From JBGCEZ01 sp045106735 (lineage in GTDB: Bacteria; Planctomycetota; Phycisphaerae; Phycisphaerales; SM1A02): a stretch of DNA of 64,000 bases. Made by a program: the position numbers and the translations under genes. The notes beneath the pieces are model-generated. The model saw nothing but the letters and a program-made list of their open reading frames with translations, searched no databases and was not told where the DNA came from. The stretch's first letter is position 1. The number at the start of each line of letters is the position of its first letter. The stretch is from contig JBGCEZ010000013.1 in assembly GCA_045106735.1 (NCBI GenBank), forward strand, positions 1 through 64,000, written 5' to 3'. Shown here piece after piece: positions 35,040 through 42,236 of the stretch.

Positions 35040-35607
35040 AGCGAGTCGCCCCGCCGCGGGCCCGCCGAGACGCGCGGTACGAATGTCGGTCGGCAGGTTC
35101 TGCGTGTCCGTTGGAATCGGCGGTTCCATTCGGCGGGGCATGGCCGTTCGTCGTTCCGGCCACGACCGGGATCACTTCAGCCGGCCGGAGCCCCTCGTCC
35201 TGGTATCGACGCCGGAAGTCCTCGAACGTCGTCTCGTGCAGCATTCGGTCCAGGGTCTCCTTCAGATCGACCAGCCGATCATGGAGCGCACACGCCTCAC
35301 CCACGCCGCAAATCCCACCCCCGAACGGACACTCGACGCTCGAGTCCTCCCGTTCGAAGAGCCGGTAGACATCGAAGATCGTGATGTCCCCGGGCGTGCG
35401 AGCGAGCATGTAACCTCCGCCCGGTCCGGGAGATCCGTCAACCAGCCCCGCTTGCGAGAGCGTCGAGAGAATCTTGCCGACGAAGGGACGCTGGAGCCCT
35501 CGGTCCGTCGCGATCTCCGTGGCGGAGAGGCGCGTCCGACCTTCGTCGTACACCTCAGCCAGTCGACTCATCGCCGCGATCGCCGTCTCGGTTTGCTTTC
35601 CGTACAT
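35038..35607 (-). CDS. Rrf2 family transcriptional regulator, probable Fe-S sensor
   Basis: 189 residues. The winged-helix part (1-85) ends in GPGGGYMLAR, the Rrf2 wing signature, and three cysteines at 93, 100 and 106 (ECPFGGGICGVGEAC) are spaced like the cluster ligands of IscR/RsrR/NsrR. It is therefore likely to bind DNA according to redox state or nitric oxide. The start at 35607 has AAGG 7 nt upstream. It is divergent from the cbb3 operon, its probable target. The last 45 residues are Ala/Gly/His/Arg-rich, and the TAG stop is formed at the boundary of the inverted-repeat element, so the tail may have been altered by insertion. Confidence 0.9.
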   Translation of the reverse strand: MYGKQTETAIAAMSRLAEVYDEGRTRLSATEIATDRGLQRPFVGKILSTLSQAGLVDGSPGPGGGYMLARTPGDITIFDVYRLFEREDSSVECPFGGGICGVGEACALHDRLVDLKETLDRMLHETTFEDFRRRYQDEGLRPAEVIPVVAGTTNGHAPPNGTADSNGHAEPADRHSYRASRRARGGATR

Positions 35608-35917
35608 CGCTGCGCCTTTCAGGGCGATCCGATGGCGGGTCGCCAGCGGCTCAGTGAGATCGTCGTTCGTGGCCCACGCGAAGCGCGCAAGGGTGGCCTT
35701 CCCCGGTCCAAGTTCAAGCCTACGCGACATTTCGGCGAAAACACAGAGACACATGTCCACAATTCTGTGTAAATGTCGATATGTTTATCCGCAATTCCTG
35801 ACAGGAGCCCCTGAGCGTCGATTCGGTCGCCCTGGCTCCGGGAAGTCCCCGGTTCGATTTTCGGCGGCGTGGAACGTCGCCGACACCGACCAGTCCCGAA
35901 CAGTGAGTGATCGAGCG
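35608..35917. other. 310-bp divergent region between the Rrf2 gene and ccoNO
   Basis: Contains the nested dyads listed at 35725-35778 and an AT-rich patch (about 35755-35795) that stands out from the GC-rich surroundings; both divergent promoters are expected here. No FNR/ANR-type TTGAT-N4-ATCAA box was found by eye. Confidence 0.6.
35725..35778. promoter_or_regulatory. Nested inverted repeats, candidate Rrf2 operator
   Basis: CGACATTT (35725-35732) faces AAATGTCG (35771-35778), and within it ACACAGA (35741-35747) faces TCTGTGT (35764-35770) around a central ACATGT. Both pairs are perfect. They lie about 120-170 bp before the Rrf2 start and 140-190 bp before ccoNO. Confidence 0.5.
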
Positions 35918-38269
35918 ATGAGTACGACGCCGCACGACGCGATGGCCGACCAAACCGCCCCCTCGGCCCCGGAGTCCCCGCCAGCCGACGGATCGGCAGC
36001 CGCCGGGCTTGAGACGTTCAGCTACGACGATGACATCAGCCGCAAGTTTGCCACCGCGACCATCGTGTGGGGCATCGTCGGCATGGTGGTTGGCGTGCTC
36101 ATCGCCCTGCAGATGGTGCTGCCCCAACTGAACGTGGCCGAGTGGCTCACCTTCGGGCGACTGCGTCCGCTCCACACGAACGCGGTCATCTTCGCCTTCG
36201 CCGGCAACGCGATTTTCACCGCGGTCTACTACTCGACCCAGCGGCTCTGCAAGTGCCGCATGTGGTCCGACACGCTCGGACGCGTGCACTTCTGGGGCTG
36301 GCAGGCCATCATCGTGTCCGCCGCGATCACCCTGCCACTTGGCTTCAGCCAGAGCCGCGAATACGCGGAACTCGAATGGCCAATCGATATCGCCATCACC
36401 GTGGTGTGGGTCATCTTCGCGGTCAACTTCTTCATGACCTTGAAGAATCGCCGCGAACGACACCTCTACGTCGCGCTTTGGTTTTACATCGCGTCCATCA
36501 TCGCGGTGGCGGTACTGCACGTCTTCAATAACGTGTGGGTGATCGCCGGCCCGATGAAGAGCTACTCCGTGTACGCCGGCGTGCAAGACGCGTTCATGCA
36601 GTGGTGGTACGGCCACAACGCCGTTGCCTTCTTCCTGACGACGCCGTTCCTGGGGATGATGTATTACTTCCTCCCCAAGGCAGCGAACAAGCCGGTCTTT
36701 AGTTACCGACTGTCGATCGTCCACTTCTGGTCACTGGTGTTCATCTACATCTGGGCCGGCCCCCACCACCTGCACTACACGTCACTTCCCGCGTGGGCGT
36801 CGACCCTCGGCATGCTCTTCTCGCTGATGCTCTGGATGCCGTCCTGGGGCGGCATGATCAACGGTCTCCTGACCCTTCGCGGGGCATGGGACCGCGTACG
36901 GGAAGAGCCCATCCTGAAGTTCTTCGTCGTCGGCGTGACCTTCTACGGCATGTCCACCTTCGAAGGCCCCATGCTGTCGATCAAGGCCGTCAACGGCCTG
37001 TCGCACTACACCGATTGGACCATCGCCCACGTGCACGCCGCCGCGCTCGGCTGGAACGGCATGATGACGTTCGGCATGCTGTACTGGCTCACGCCCCGGA
37101 TTTTCCAGACCAAGCTCTGGAGCCCGAAGCTGATGGGCACCCACTTCTGGATGGCCACCATCGGCATCTTGCTCTACGTGGTACCGATCTATTGGGCCGG
37201 CATCACCCAGGGACTCATGTGGCGTGCGTTCACGCCCGAAGGCGCCTTGGCCTACCCCGACTTCGTCACGACCGTTCAGAAGCTGATGCCCTTCTACTGG
37301 CTCCGCGTGATCGGTGGCGCCCTGTTCGTTGTCGGCGGCCTGAGCTGCGCCCTGAACATGTTCATGACTTGGGTCAACCGACCGAAGACATACGACGTGC
37401 CGGTGCATACGGCCGCTCCGCTCACTCCGGATTACAACGACGCCCCGCTGCCGCCGAGCCGGCTGGCCGATGCGAACATCCTCGACTTTGGTCATCGCCT
37501 GGACCGATTCATGCAAGGCCACTGGCACCGCCGGTGGGAAAGGCTTCCGTTCCGCTTCACCGTCTGGGTCTTTGTCGCCGTTGCCGTCGCATCGCTCTTC
37601 GAGATCATTCCGACGTTCGCCATCAAATCGAACGTCACCACGATTGACACCGTCAAACCGTACACATCGCTCGAGTTGCTCGGCCGCGATATCTACATCG
37701 AAGAGGGGTGCTACAACTGCCACTCGCAGATGATCCGTCCGATTCACGCGGAGACCGAACGCTACGGCGAGTTCTCCAAGGGTGGCGAGTTCGTGTACGA
37801 CCACCCGTTCCAATGGGGCAGCCGCCGCATCGGTCCGGACTTGCACCGCGTGGGCGGCACGTTGAGCTTTGACTGGCACTGGCGGCACTTCGTCGACCCG
37901 GCGCGCATGACGCGTGGATCGATCATGCCCCCTTACCCGCACCTGCTGAAGAAGGAACTCAACTTCGAGGAAGCGAAGTCCCGCGTCCGGGCGATGCAGT
38001 TGCTCGGCGTGCCGTACACCGATCAAGAGGTGGACGACGCCGTGCAGATGGCCAAGGATCAGGCCATGGCCCTGACCCAGGAGTTGATCGAACTCGACGG
38101 CGAAGAAGCCTTGCCCTCCGCCGAACAGTGCCCCCCGGGACTGGAGAACGCCCAGGTCGTTGCCTTGGTCGCCTACCTCCAACGCCTGGGGACCGACATC
38201 CACGCCGCCCCGGAAGCCGAGGTACCGCCGGTGGCCATGGCCGACGCGGAGGTGACCGATGCCCGCTGA
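35918..38269 (+). CDS. ccoNO: cbb3-type cytochrome c oxidase subunits I and II, fused
   Basis: 783 residues. Residues about 40-515 are CcoN, with twelve membrane helices: haem b ligand His near 86 (RLRPLHTNAV), CuB/haem region WYGHNAVAFF near 230-239, GPHHLHYT (281-288), and IAHVHAAALGWNGM near 372. Residues about 560-783 are CcoO: one membrane helix then a mono-haem c domain with CYNCH (about 598-602) and GPDLHRVGG. CcoN and CcoO are usually separate genes; here one frame joins them by a Pro/His-rich linker. It reduces oxygen with electrons from CcoP and pumps protons. First gene of the operon; the Shine-Dalgarno site is weak. Confidence 0.95.
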   Translation: MSTTPHDAMADQTAPSAPESPPADGSAAAGLETFSYDDDISRKFATATIVWGIVGMVVGVLIALQMVLPQLNVAEWLTFGRLRPLHTNAVIFAFAGNAIFTAVYYSTQRLCKCRMWSDTLGRVHFWGWQAIIVSAAITLPLGFSQSREYAELEWPIDIAITVVWVIFAVNFFMTLKNRRERHLYVALWFYIASIIAVAVLHVFNNVWVIAGPMKSYSVYAGVQDAFMQWWYGHNAVAFFLTTPFLGMMYYFLPKAANKPVFSYRLSIVHFWSLVFIYIWAGPHHLHYTSLPAWASTLGMLFSLMLWMPSWGGMINGLLTLRGAWDRVREEPILKFFVVGVTFYGMSTFEGPMLSIKAVNGLSHYTDWTIAHVHAAALGWNGMMTFGMLYWLTPRIFQTKLWSPKLMGTHFWMATIGILLYVVPIYWAGITQGLMWRAFTPEGALAYPDFVTTVQKLMPFYWLRVIGGALFVVGGLSCALNMFMTWVNRPKTYDVPVHTAAPLTPDYNDAPLPPSRLADANILDFGHRLDRFMQGHWHRRWERLPFRFTVWVFVAVAVASLFEIIPTFAIKSNVTTIDTVKPYTSLELLGRDIYIEEGCYNCHSQMIRPIHAETERYGEFSKGGEFVYDHPFQWGSRRIGPDLHRVGGTLSFDWHWRHFVDPARMTRGSIMPPYPHLLKKELNFEEAKSRVRAMQLLGVPYTDQEVDDAVQMAKDQAMALTQELIELDGEEALPSAEQCPPGLENAQVVALVAYLQRLGTDIHAAPEAEVPPVAMADAEVTDAR

Positions 38270-38471
38270 ATCCGAATTCACGGACCTGTTCATCCAGGTC
38301 GGACTCGTCATCTTCCTGACGGTCTTTTTCGCCATCCTCATCTGGACGCTGGTGGGCCGTCGTGATCGCTTCGCCCGTCACGCCCAGATTCCCCTGAGCG
38401 ACGAACCCGTCACGCCGGTCGGCGACGACGCCAACCGCCACGACCACGAACCCACCCGCGGGGGAGCTTGA
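38259..38471 (+). CDS. ccoQ: cbb3 oxidase small subunit CcoQ-like
   Basis: 70 residues, one membrane helix (about 13-33) followed by a charged tail with DRFARHAQIPLSDEP. This is the size and layout of CcoQ/FixQ, which stabilises the oxidase complex. It overlaps the end of ccoNO by 11 bp and lies before ccoP, the usual place. Sequence conservation in this family is low, so the name rests mainly on position and topology. Confidence 0.88.
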   Translation: MPAESEFTDLFIQVGLVIFLTVFFAILIWTLVGRRDRFARHAQIPLSDEPVTPVGDDANRHDHEPTRGGA

Positions 38472-38474
38472 ACC

Positions 38475-39188
38475 ATGAGCCAGACCAACCACCCCGAACC
38501 TCCGAAGGCCGACGCCGACGGTTCATTGCTCGATCATGCCTACGACGGCATCCAAGAGTTCGACAATCCACTGCCGAGCTGGTGGACGAGCCTGTGGGCC
38601 TTGAGCGTCGTCTTCTCCGTTGCGTACGTCGCCTGGTTCCATTTGGGCGAGGGGGCGTCGGTGGAAGAGCAGTACGAAGCGGCGGCCACCCGCCACGTCG
38701 AGCGTTTGGTCGCCGCCCTCGGCGATGTCGGCTCCGATGATGCCGGCATCCTGACCGTCATGCACCGAGAGGACATGATGGCCGGTGCCGCGTCGATCTT
38801 CCGTGGCAACTGTGCTCAATGCCACAGTCAGGACGGCGGTGGCAACATCGGTCCGAACCTCACCGATGAAGCGTTCATCAACGTCGCCACGCCGAGTGAT
38901 CTGTACAGCATCATCGCCGACGGCATTGCCGGCACCTCCATGCCCGCGTGGAGCAACCGCTTGAGTGAACCTCAGATTCTGCTGGTCGCCGGATACGTCG
39001 CGTCACTGCGCGGCACCGAGCCGGCTCAGGAGATTGCCGCCCAAGGTGATCCGATCCCGACGTGGGAAGAGTTTGAACGCGATCTCGGTCTCGAGTTCGA
39101 TGCCGAGGGCAAGCCAATCGAAGGCGCTGGTGCGGAAACCGACTCATCGGCATCCGCCAACGAGCTGGACGACGTTGATCGCGGCTGA
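38475..39188 (+). CDS. ccoP: cbb3 oxidase cytochrome c subunit CcoP (single haem)
   Basis: 237 residues. The CcoP N-terminus is present: DHAYDGIQEFDNPLPSWW, then a membrane helix (about 38-56). Only one haem c site follows, C113-A-Q-C116-H117 with a likely Met156 ligand (GTSMPAW), whereas classical CcoP has two. The second cytochrome domain is absent rather than frameshifted: the frame ends in an acidic tail. It should pass electrons from soluble cytochromes to CcoO. The gene follows ccoQ by 3 bp. Confidence 0.93.
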   Translation: MSQTNHPEPPKADADGSLLDHAYDGIQEFDNPLPSWWTSLWALSVVFSVAYVAWFHLGEGASVEEQYEAAATRHVERLVAALGDVGSDDAGILTVMHREDMMAGAASIFRGNCAQCHSQDGGGNIGPNLTDEAFINVATPSDLYSIIADGIAGTSMPAWSNRLSEPQILLVAGYVASLRGTEPAQEIAAQGDPIPTWEEFERDLGLEFDAEGKPIEGAGAETDSSASANELDDVDRG

Positions 39189-39276
39189 CCCCCTTCGGCT
39201 CCCTGGTTGATCGAAGCTTCGCGCGAGGTCGACCCGAGCCGGCCTCTCCGTTCGGCAGTTGCAAGGCAACAGAGCA

Positions 39277-40788
39277 ATGACCCAAGCCCCCAACGAACAG
39301 GTCCTTTCGACCCTCAATCGCGACGGCAGCCGACGTTGGCTCGACCCGAAGATTTCGCCCGGTCGATTCTGGCGGCGACGTCGCGTGGTTGGATTCGGAC
39401 TCATCGCGCTCTTCGTTGCATTGCCGTGGATCCCGATCAACGGCAAGCCAGCGGTCTTGCTCGACCTCCCGGCACGAGAGTTCACGATCCTTGGGGCGAC
39501 CTTTCTCCCCACGGACACGCTGCTCTTCGGCCTGCTCATGGCCAGCGTCTTCGTCGCCATCTTTCTGATGACCGCCCTCTTTGGCCGCATTTGGTGCGGC
39601 TGGGCGTGCCCGCAGACGGTGTACATGGAGTTCGTCTTTCGGCCGATTGAGCGGTTCTTTCTGGGCCGCCCGACGGGAAACAAGGGCCAGCACCCGGCCG
39701 TTTCGACTGGCCGACGACTGGCCATGTACGCAACGTACCTGTTGATCTGTCTCTTGCTGGCCCACGTCTTCCTGTCATACTTCATCGGCACGGCCCGGCT
39801 GTTCGACTGGATGCAACAGTCGCCGCTCGAGCACCCGCGGGCCTTCTTGATCGTGGCCGCAGTCACCGCGATGATGATGTTCGACTTCGCTTTCTTTCGC
39901 GAACAACTGTGCATCGTCGCGTGCCCGTACGGTCGCCTGCAATCCGTGCTGCTCGATCGACAGTCGAAGATCGTGGCGTACGACGAGCAACGTGGCGAGC
40001 CGCGCGGTCGCGCGACCGCCCGAACGAAGCAGGGACTGAACGCCGACCAGGACGCCCATGCCGACGTCGGTTTGCCGGTCCTCGGAGACTGCGTGGACTG
40101 CACGATGTGCGTCCAGGTATGCCCGACGGGCATCGACATTCGCAAGGGCCTCCAAATGGAGTGCGTCAACTGCACCCAATGCATGGATGCATGCGATGCC
40201 GTGATGTCCCGCCTCAAGCGTCCATTGGGCTTGATTCGCTACTCGTCGCAAGACGAAATGGAACGCGGCGAGCGAAAGCTTCTCCGGCCGCGGGTCGTGA
40301 TCTACCCAGCACTCCTGGCCGTCTTGTTGGGACTGTTTGCGGTGGCGGTCGTTGGCCGCAAGCCGGTCGATGTCACCTTGCTCCGGGCCATCGAACGTCC
40401 GTATCTTGCTTTGCCAACGGGTGAGATCGAGAACAGCATTCGTATCAACCTCGTCAATCGAACCGACGAACGTCGCACGTACACGTTCGCCATCGACGAT
40501 CTGGACGGGGCGGAACTTCGACTCCAAGAAGAAGCCGTGGTGATCGAGCCGGGTGCGACCCGGACGGTCACCGCGAGCATCGTGGTGCCGCGGGAAGCAT
40601 TCTCCGGCGGATTCGCCGACTGCCGCATCCGCGTCGAAGACGACACCGGGTTCGTTGGCCGCTACGACATGCCGCTCCAAGGCCCCTCGCGCCGGAGAGC
40701 AACGTCATTCCATCGCCCGGACGACCACTCGATCGATTCCCTCGCCCACGTCGATTCGGCTTCTTTCGCTCATCTCGCACTCCGTTGA
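39277..40788 (+). CDS. ccoG: cbb3 oxidase assembly protein CcoG (Fe-S, copper reductase type)
   Basis: 503 residues. Five or so membrane helices surround two 4Fe-4S ferredoxin motifs, CVDCTMCVQVCP and CVNCTQCMDACD (about 270-310), plus the CcoG signature RIWCGWACPQTVYMEF near 105-120. A C-terminal FixG-type immunoglobulin-like domain ends the protein. CcoG reduces Cu(II) to Cu(I) for insertion in the cbb3 active site. Start at 39277 is the ATG preceded by AAGG; an upstream TTG is less likely. Confidence 0.94.
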   Translation: MTQAPNEQVLSTLNRDGSRRWLDPKISPGRFWRRRRVVGFGLIALFVALPWIPINGKPAVLLDLPAREFTILGATFLPTDTLLFGLLMASVFVAIFLMTALFGRIWCGWACPQTVYMEFVFRPIERFFLGRPTGNKGQHPAVSTGRRLAMYATYLLICLLLAHVFLSYFIGTARLFDWMQQSPLEHPRAFLIVAAVTAMMMFDFAFFREQLCIVACPYGRLQSVLLDRQSKIVAYDEQRGEPRGRATARTKQGLNADQDAHADVGLPVLGDCVDCTMCVQVCPTGIDIRKGLQMECVNCTQCMDACDAVMSRLKRPLGLIRYSSQDEMERGERKLLRPRVVIYPALLAVLLGLFAVAVVGRKPVDVTLLRAIERPYLALPTGEIENSIRINLVNRTDERRTYTFAIDDLDGAELRLQEEAVVIEPGATRTVTASIVVPREAFSGGFADCRIRVEDDTGFVGRYDMPLQGPSRRRATSFHRPDDHSIDSLAHVDSASFAHLALR

Positions 40789-40797
40789 GATCATCCC

Positions 40798-41364
40798 ATG
40801 TCCGCTGCTCCCACCGCCACCTCCGCCGGTTCCAATCCCTCGACCGCTCCCAAACGCCTGAGTCGCTGGGGAATTCTCTTTCGGTTTCCCGGCGTGCTCG
40901 TGCTCATGGTGGGCACGTTGGTCACCGTGGATGTGTGCATGATCATTGTCGCCACCAGTGACCAGAGTTTCGCGGTGTCCGACGATGCCGGCGACCAAGG
41001 CGAAGCATGGATGGCCAGCCGCGACCAGGTCCGACAGAATCAACGGCTCGGCTGGACGCCGGCGGTCTCGGTCGACACGCCATCCGACGCGAACCCGCGT
41101 GTTCGTTACGAGCTGCGGGACGCCAGCGGCACGCCGATCAGCGGGGCGACCGTCGCGCTCGCTGCCTTTCACCATGCTCGCGCGGCCGATCGACGGAGAA
41201 CCATGCTCCACGAAGACCCCGAGCAACCGGGCGTGTACATGACTCGTCTGCCACTGAACCGCATTGGTCGTTGGGCGATGAACTTTGAGGTCCATCACGG
41301 CGAGGTCCGCTTTACGTCTGAGCATGAGTCAACGATTCTGCTCGTCGCCGAAGGGGCTGGATGA
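40798..41364 (+). CDS. fixH: FixH-like protein
   Basis: 188 residues with one N-terminal helix (about 29-53) and an exported beta-sandwich domain (VRYELRDASGTPISGATV, YMTRLPLNRIGRWAMNFEV). This matches FixH, a partner in cbb3 copper delivery. It lies between ccoG and the TauE/SafE gene and overlaps the latter by 4 bp. Proteins of this family vary in their extra-cytoplasmic part, and copper ligands are not obvious here. Confidence 0.88.
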   Translation: MSAAPTATSAGSNPSTAPKRLSRWGILFRFPGVLVLMVGTLVTVDVCMIIVATSDQSFAVSDDAGDQGEAWMASRDQVRQNQRLGWTPAVSVDTPSDANPRVRYELRDASGTPISGATVALAAFHHARAADRRRTMLHEDPEQPGVYMTRLPLNRIGRWAMNFEVHHGEVRFTSEHESTILLVAEGAG

Positions 41365-42236
41365 TGGAACTCCTCCCATTGGCTTCGGGCGTTTTCGTCG
41401 CCAGCTTGATCGGCTCCCTGCACTGCGTCGGCATGTGCGGGGGCATCGTCGCCATGTGCGGCAGTGGACGCCCGTCGTCGTCCGAACCGGAGTCCGGCGT
41501 TCATCCTGCTCGCTCGCGTCTGACACTGCTTGCCCTTCCCGCCGCCTACAACGGTGGCCGATTGTTGACGTACGCCGGACTGGGAGCCATCAGCGGCACC
41601 CTCGGTCGAGCCATCGACCTTGGCGGCGGGGCATTCGGCGTGCCAAGAATGGCGGCGATCGTTGCAGGAACGATCATGATCGCCGTGGCATTGGTCGCGC
41701 TGCTCCGGATCCGCGGCCTGGGACCGGCGTGCATCAGTCTCCCGCCGACACTGCAACGCTGGCTGCAGGCGGGCATGAAGCGGGCGATGGACGCCCCGCC
41801 AGTACGACGCAGCGCGCTCATCGGCGTCCTGACTGGCTTCTTGCCGTGCGGATGGCTCTACGCCTTTGTTGCGGCGTCGGCGACCACCGGCAGCCCCGTG
41901 GGCGGCACGATCACCATGATCGCGTTCTGGGCCGGCACGGTTCCGGCCATGGTGGCGGTGGCCTTGGGCCTGCGAATCATCACCGGTTCCCTCCGGCGAC
42001 ACATTCCGACGGTCACCGCCATGAGCATGCTGCTCGTCGGCGTCTTGGCCGTGGTAGGACGCCTTCGGGTACCGGACTACCGGGCCACGGTGGATGCTCG
42101 ATTGACATCGGCTGCTTCGGCCACTTCGGCCACCCATTCGTCGACGGCGACGCCCATCGACTCGCGCGACATCATCGAGGCAGCGAGTGAGTTGCCGGCC
42201 TGCTGCGAGCCCAATCCGGCCGCGGCCGCGCCATGA
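41361..42236 (+). CDS. Sulfite exporter TauE/SafE-family membrane protein
   Basis: 291 residues, about six membrane helices. The N-terminal HCVGMCGGIVAMCG (about 20-33) and GFLPCGWLY near 155 carry conserved cysteines seen in the TauE/SafE proteins that accompany ccoI and the fixGHIS genes. Such proteins probably take part in copper supply or cbb3 maturation; a transport role for sulfur compounds is not implied by this context. The C-terminus ends in Ala-rich low complexity and CC. Starts at 41361 or 41364 both fit; overlap of 4 bp on each side. Confidence 0.88.
   Translation: MMELLPLASGVFVASLIGSLHCVGMCGGIVAMCGSGRPSSSEPESGVHPARSRLTLLALPAAYNGGRLLTYAGLGAISGTLGRAIDLGGGAFGVPRMAAIVAGTIMIAVALVALLRIRGLGPACISLPPTLQRWLQAGMKRAMDAPPVRRSALIGVLTGFLPCGWLYAFVAASATTGSPVGGTITMIAFWAGTVPAMVAVALGLRIITGSLRRHIPTVTAMSMLLVGVLAVVGRLRVPDYRATVDARLTSAASATSATHSSTATPIDSRDIIEAASELPACCEPNPAAAAP

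Noticed and set aside
35608..35917. FNR/ANR box upstream of ccoNO
   Set aside because: No TTGAT-N4-ATCAA match seen; the only regulatory candidates are the nested dyads.
36782..38341. Open frame opposite ccoNO
   Set aside because: Complement of the oxidase gene with no start signal or family.
38475..39188. A frameshifted second haem domain in CcoP
   Set aside because: No second CxxCH codon set in any frame before the ccoG start; the shorter CcoP appears genuine.
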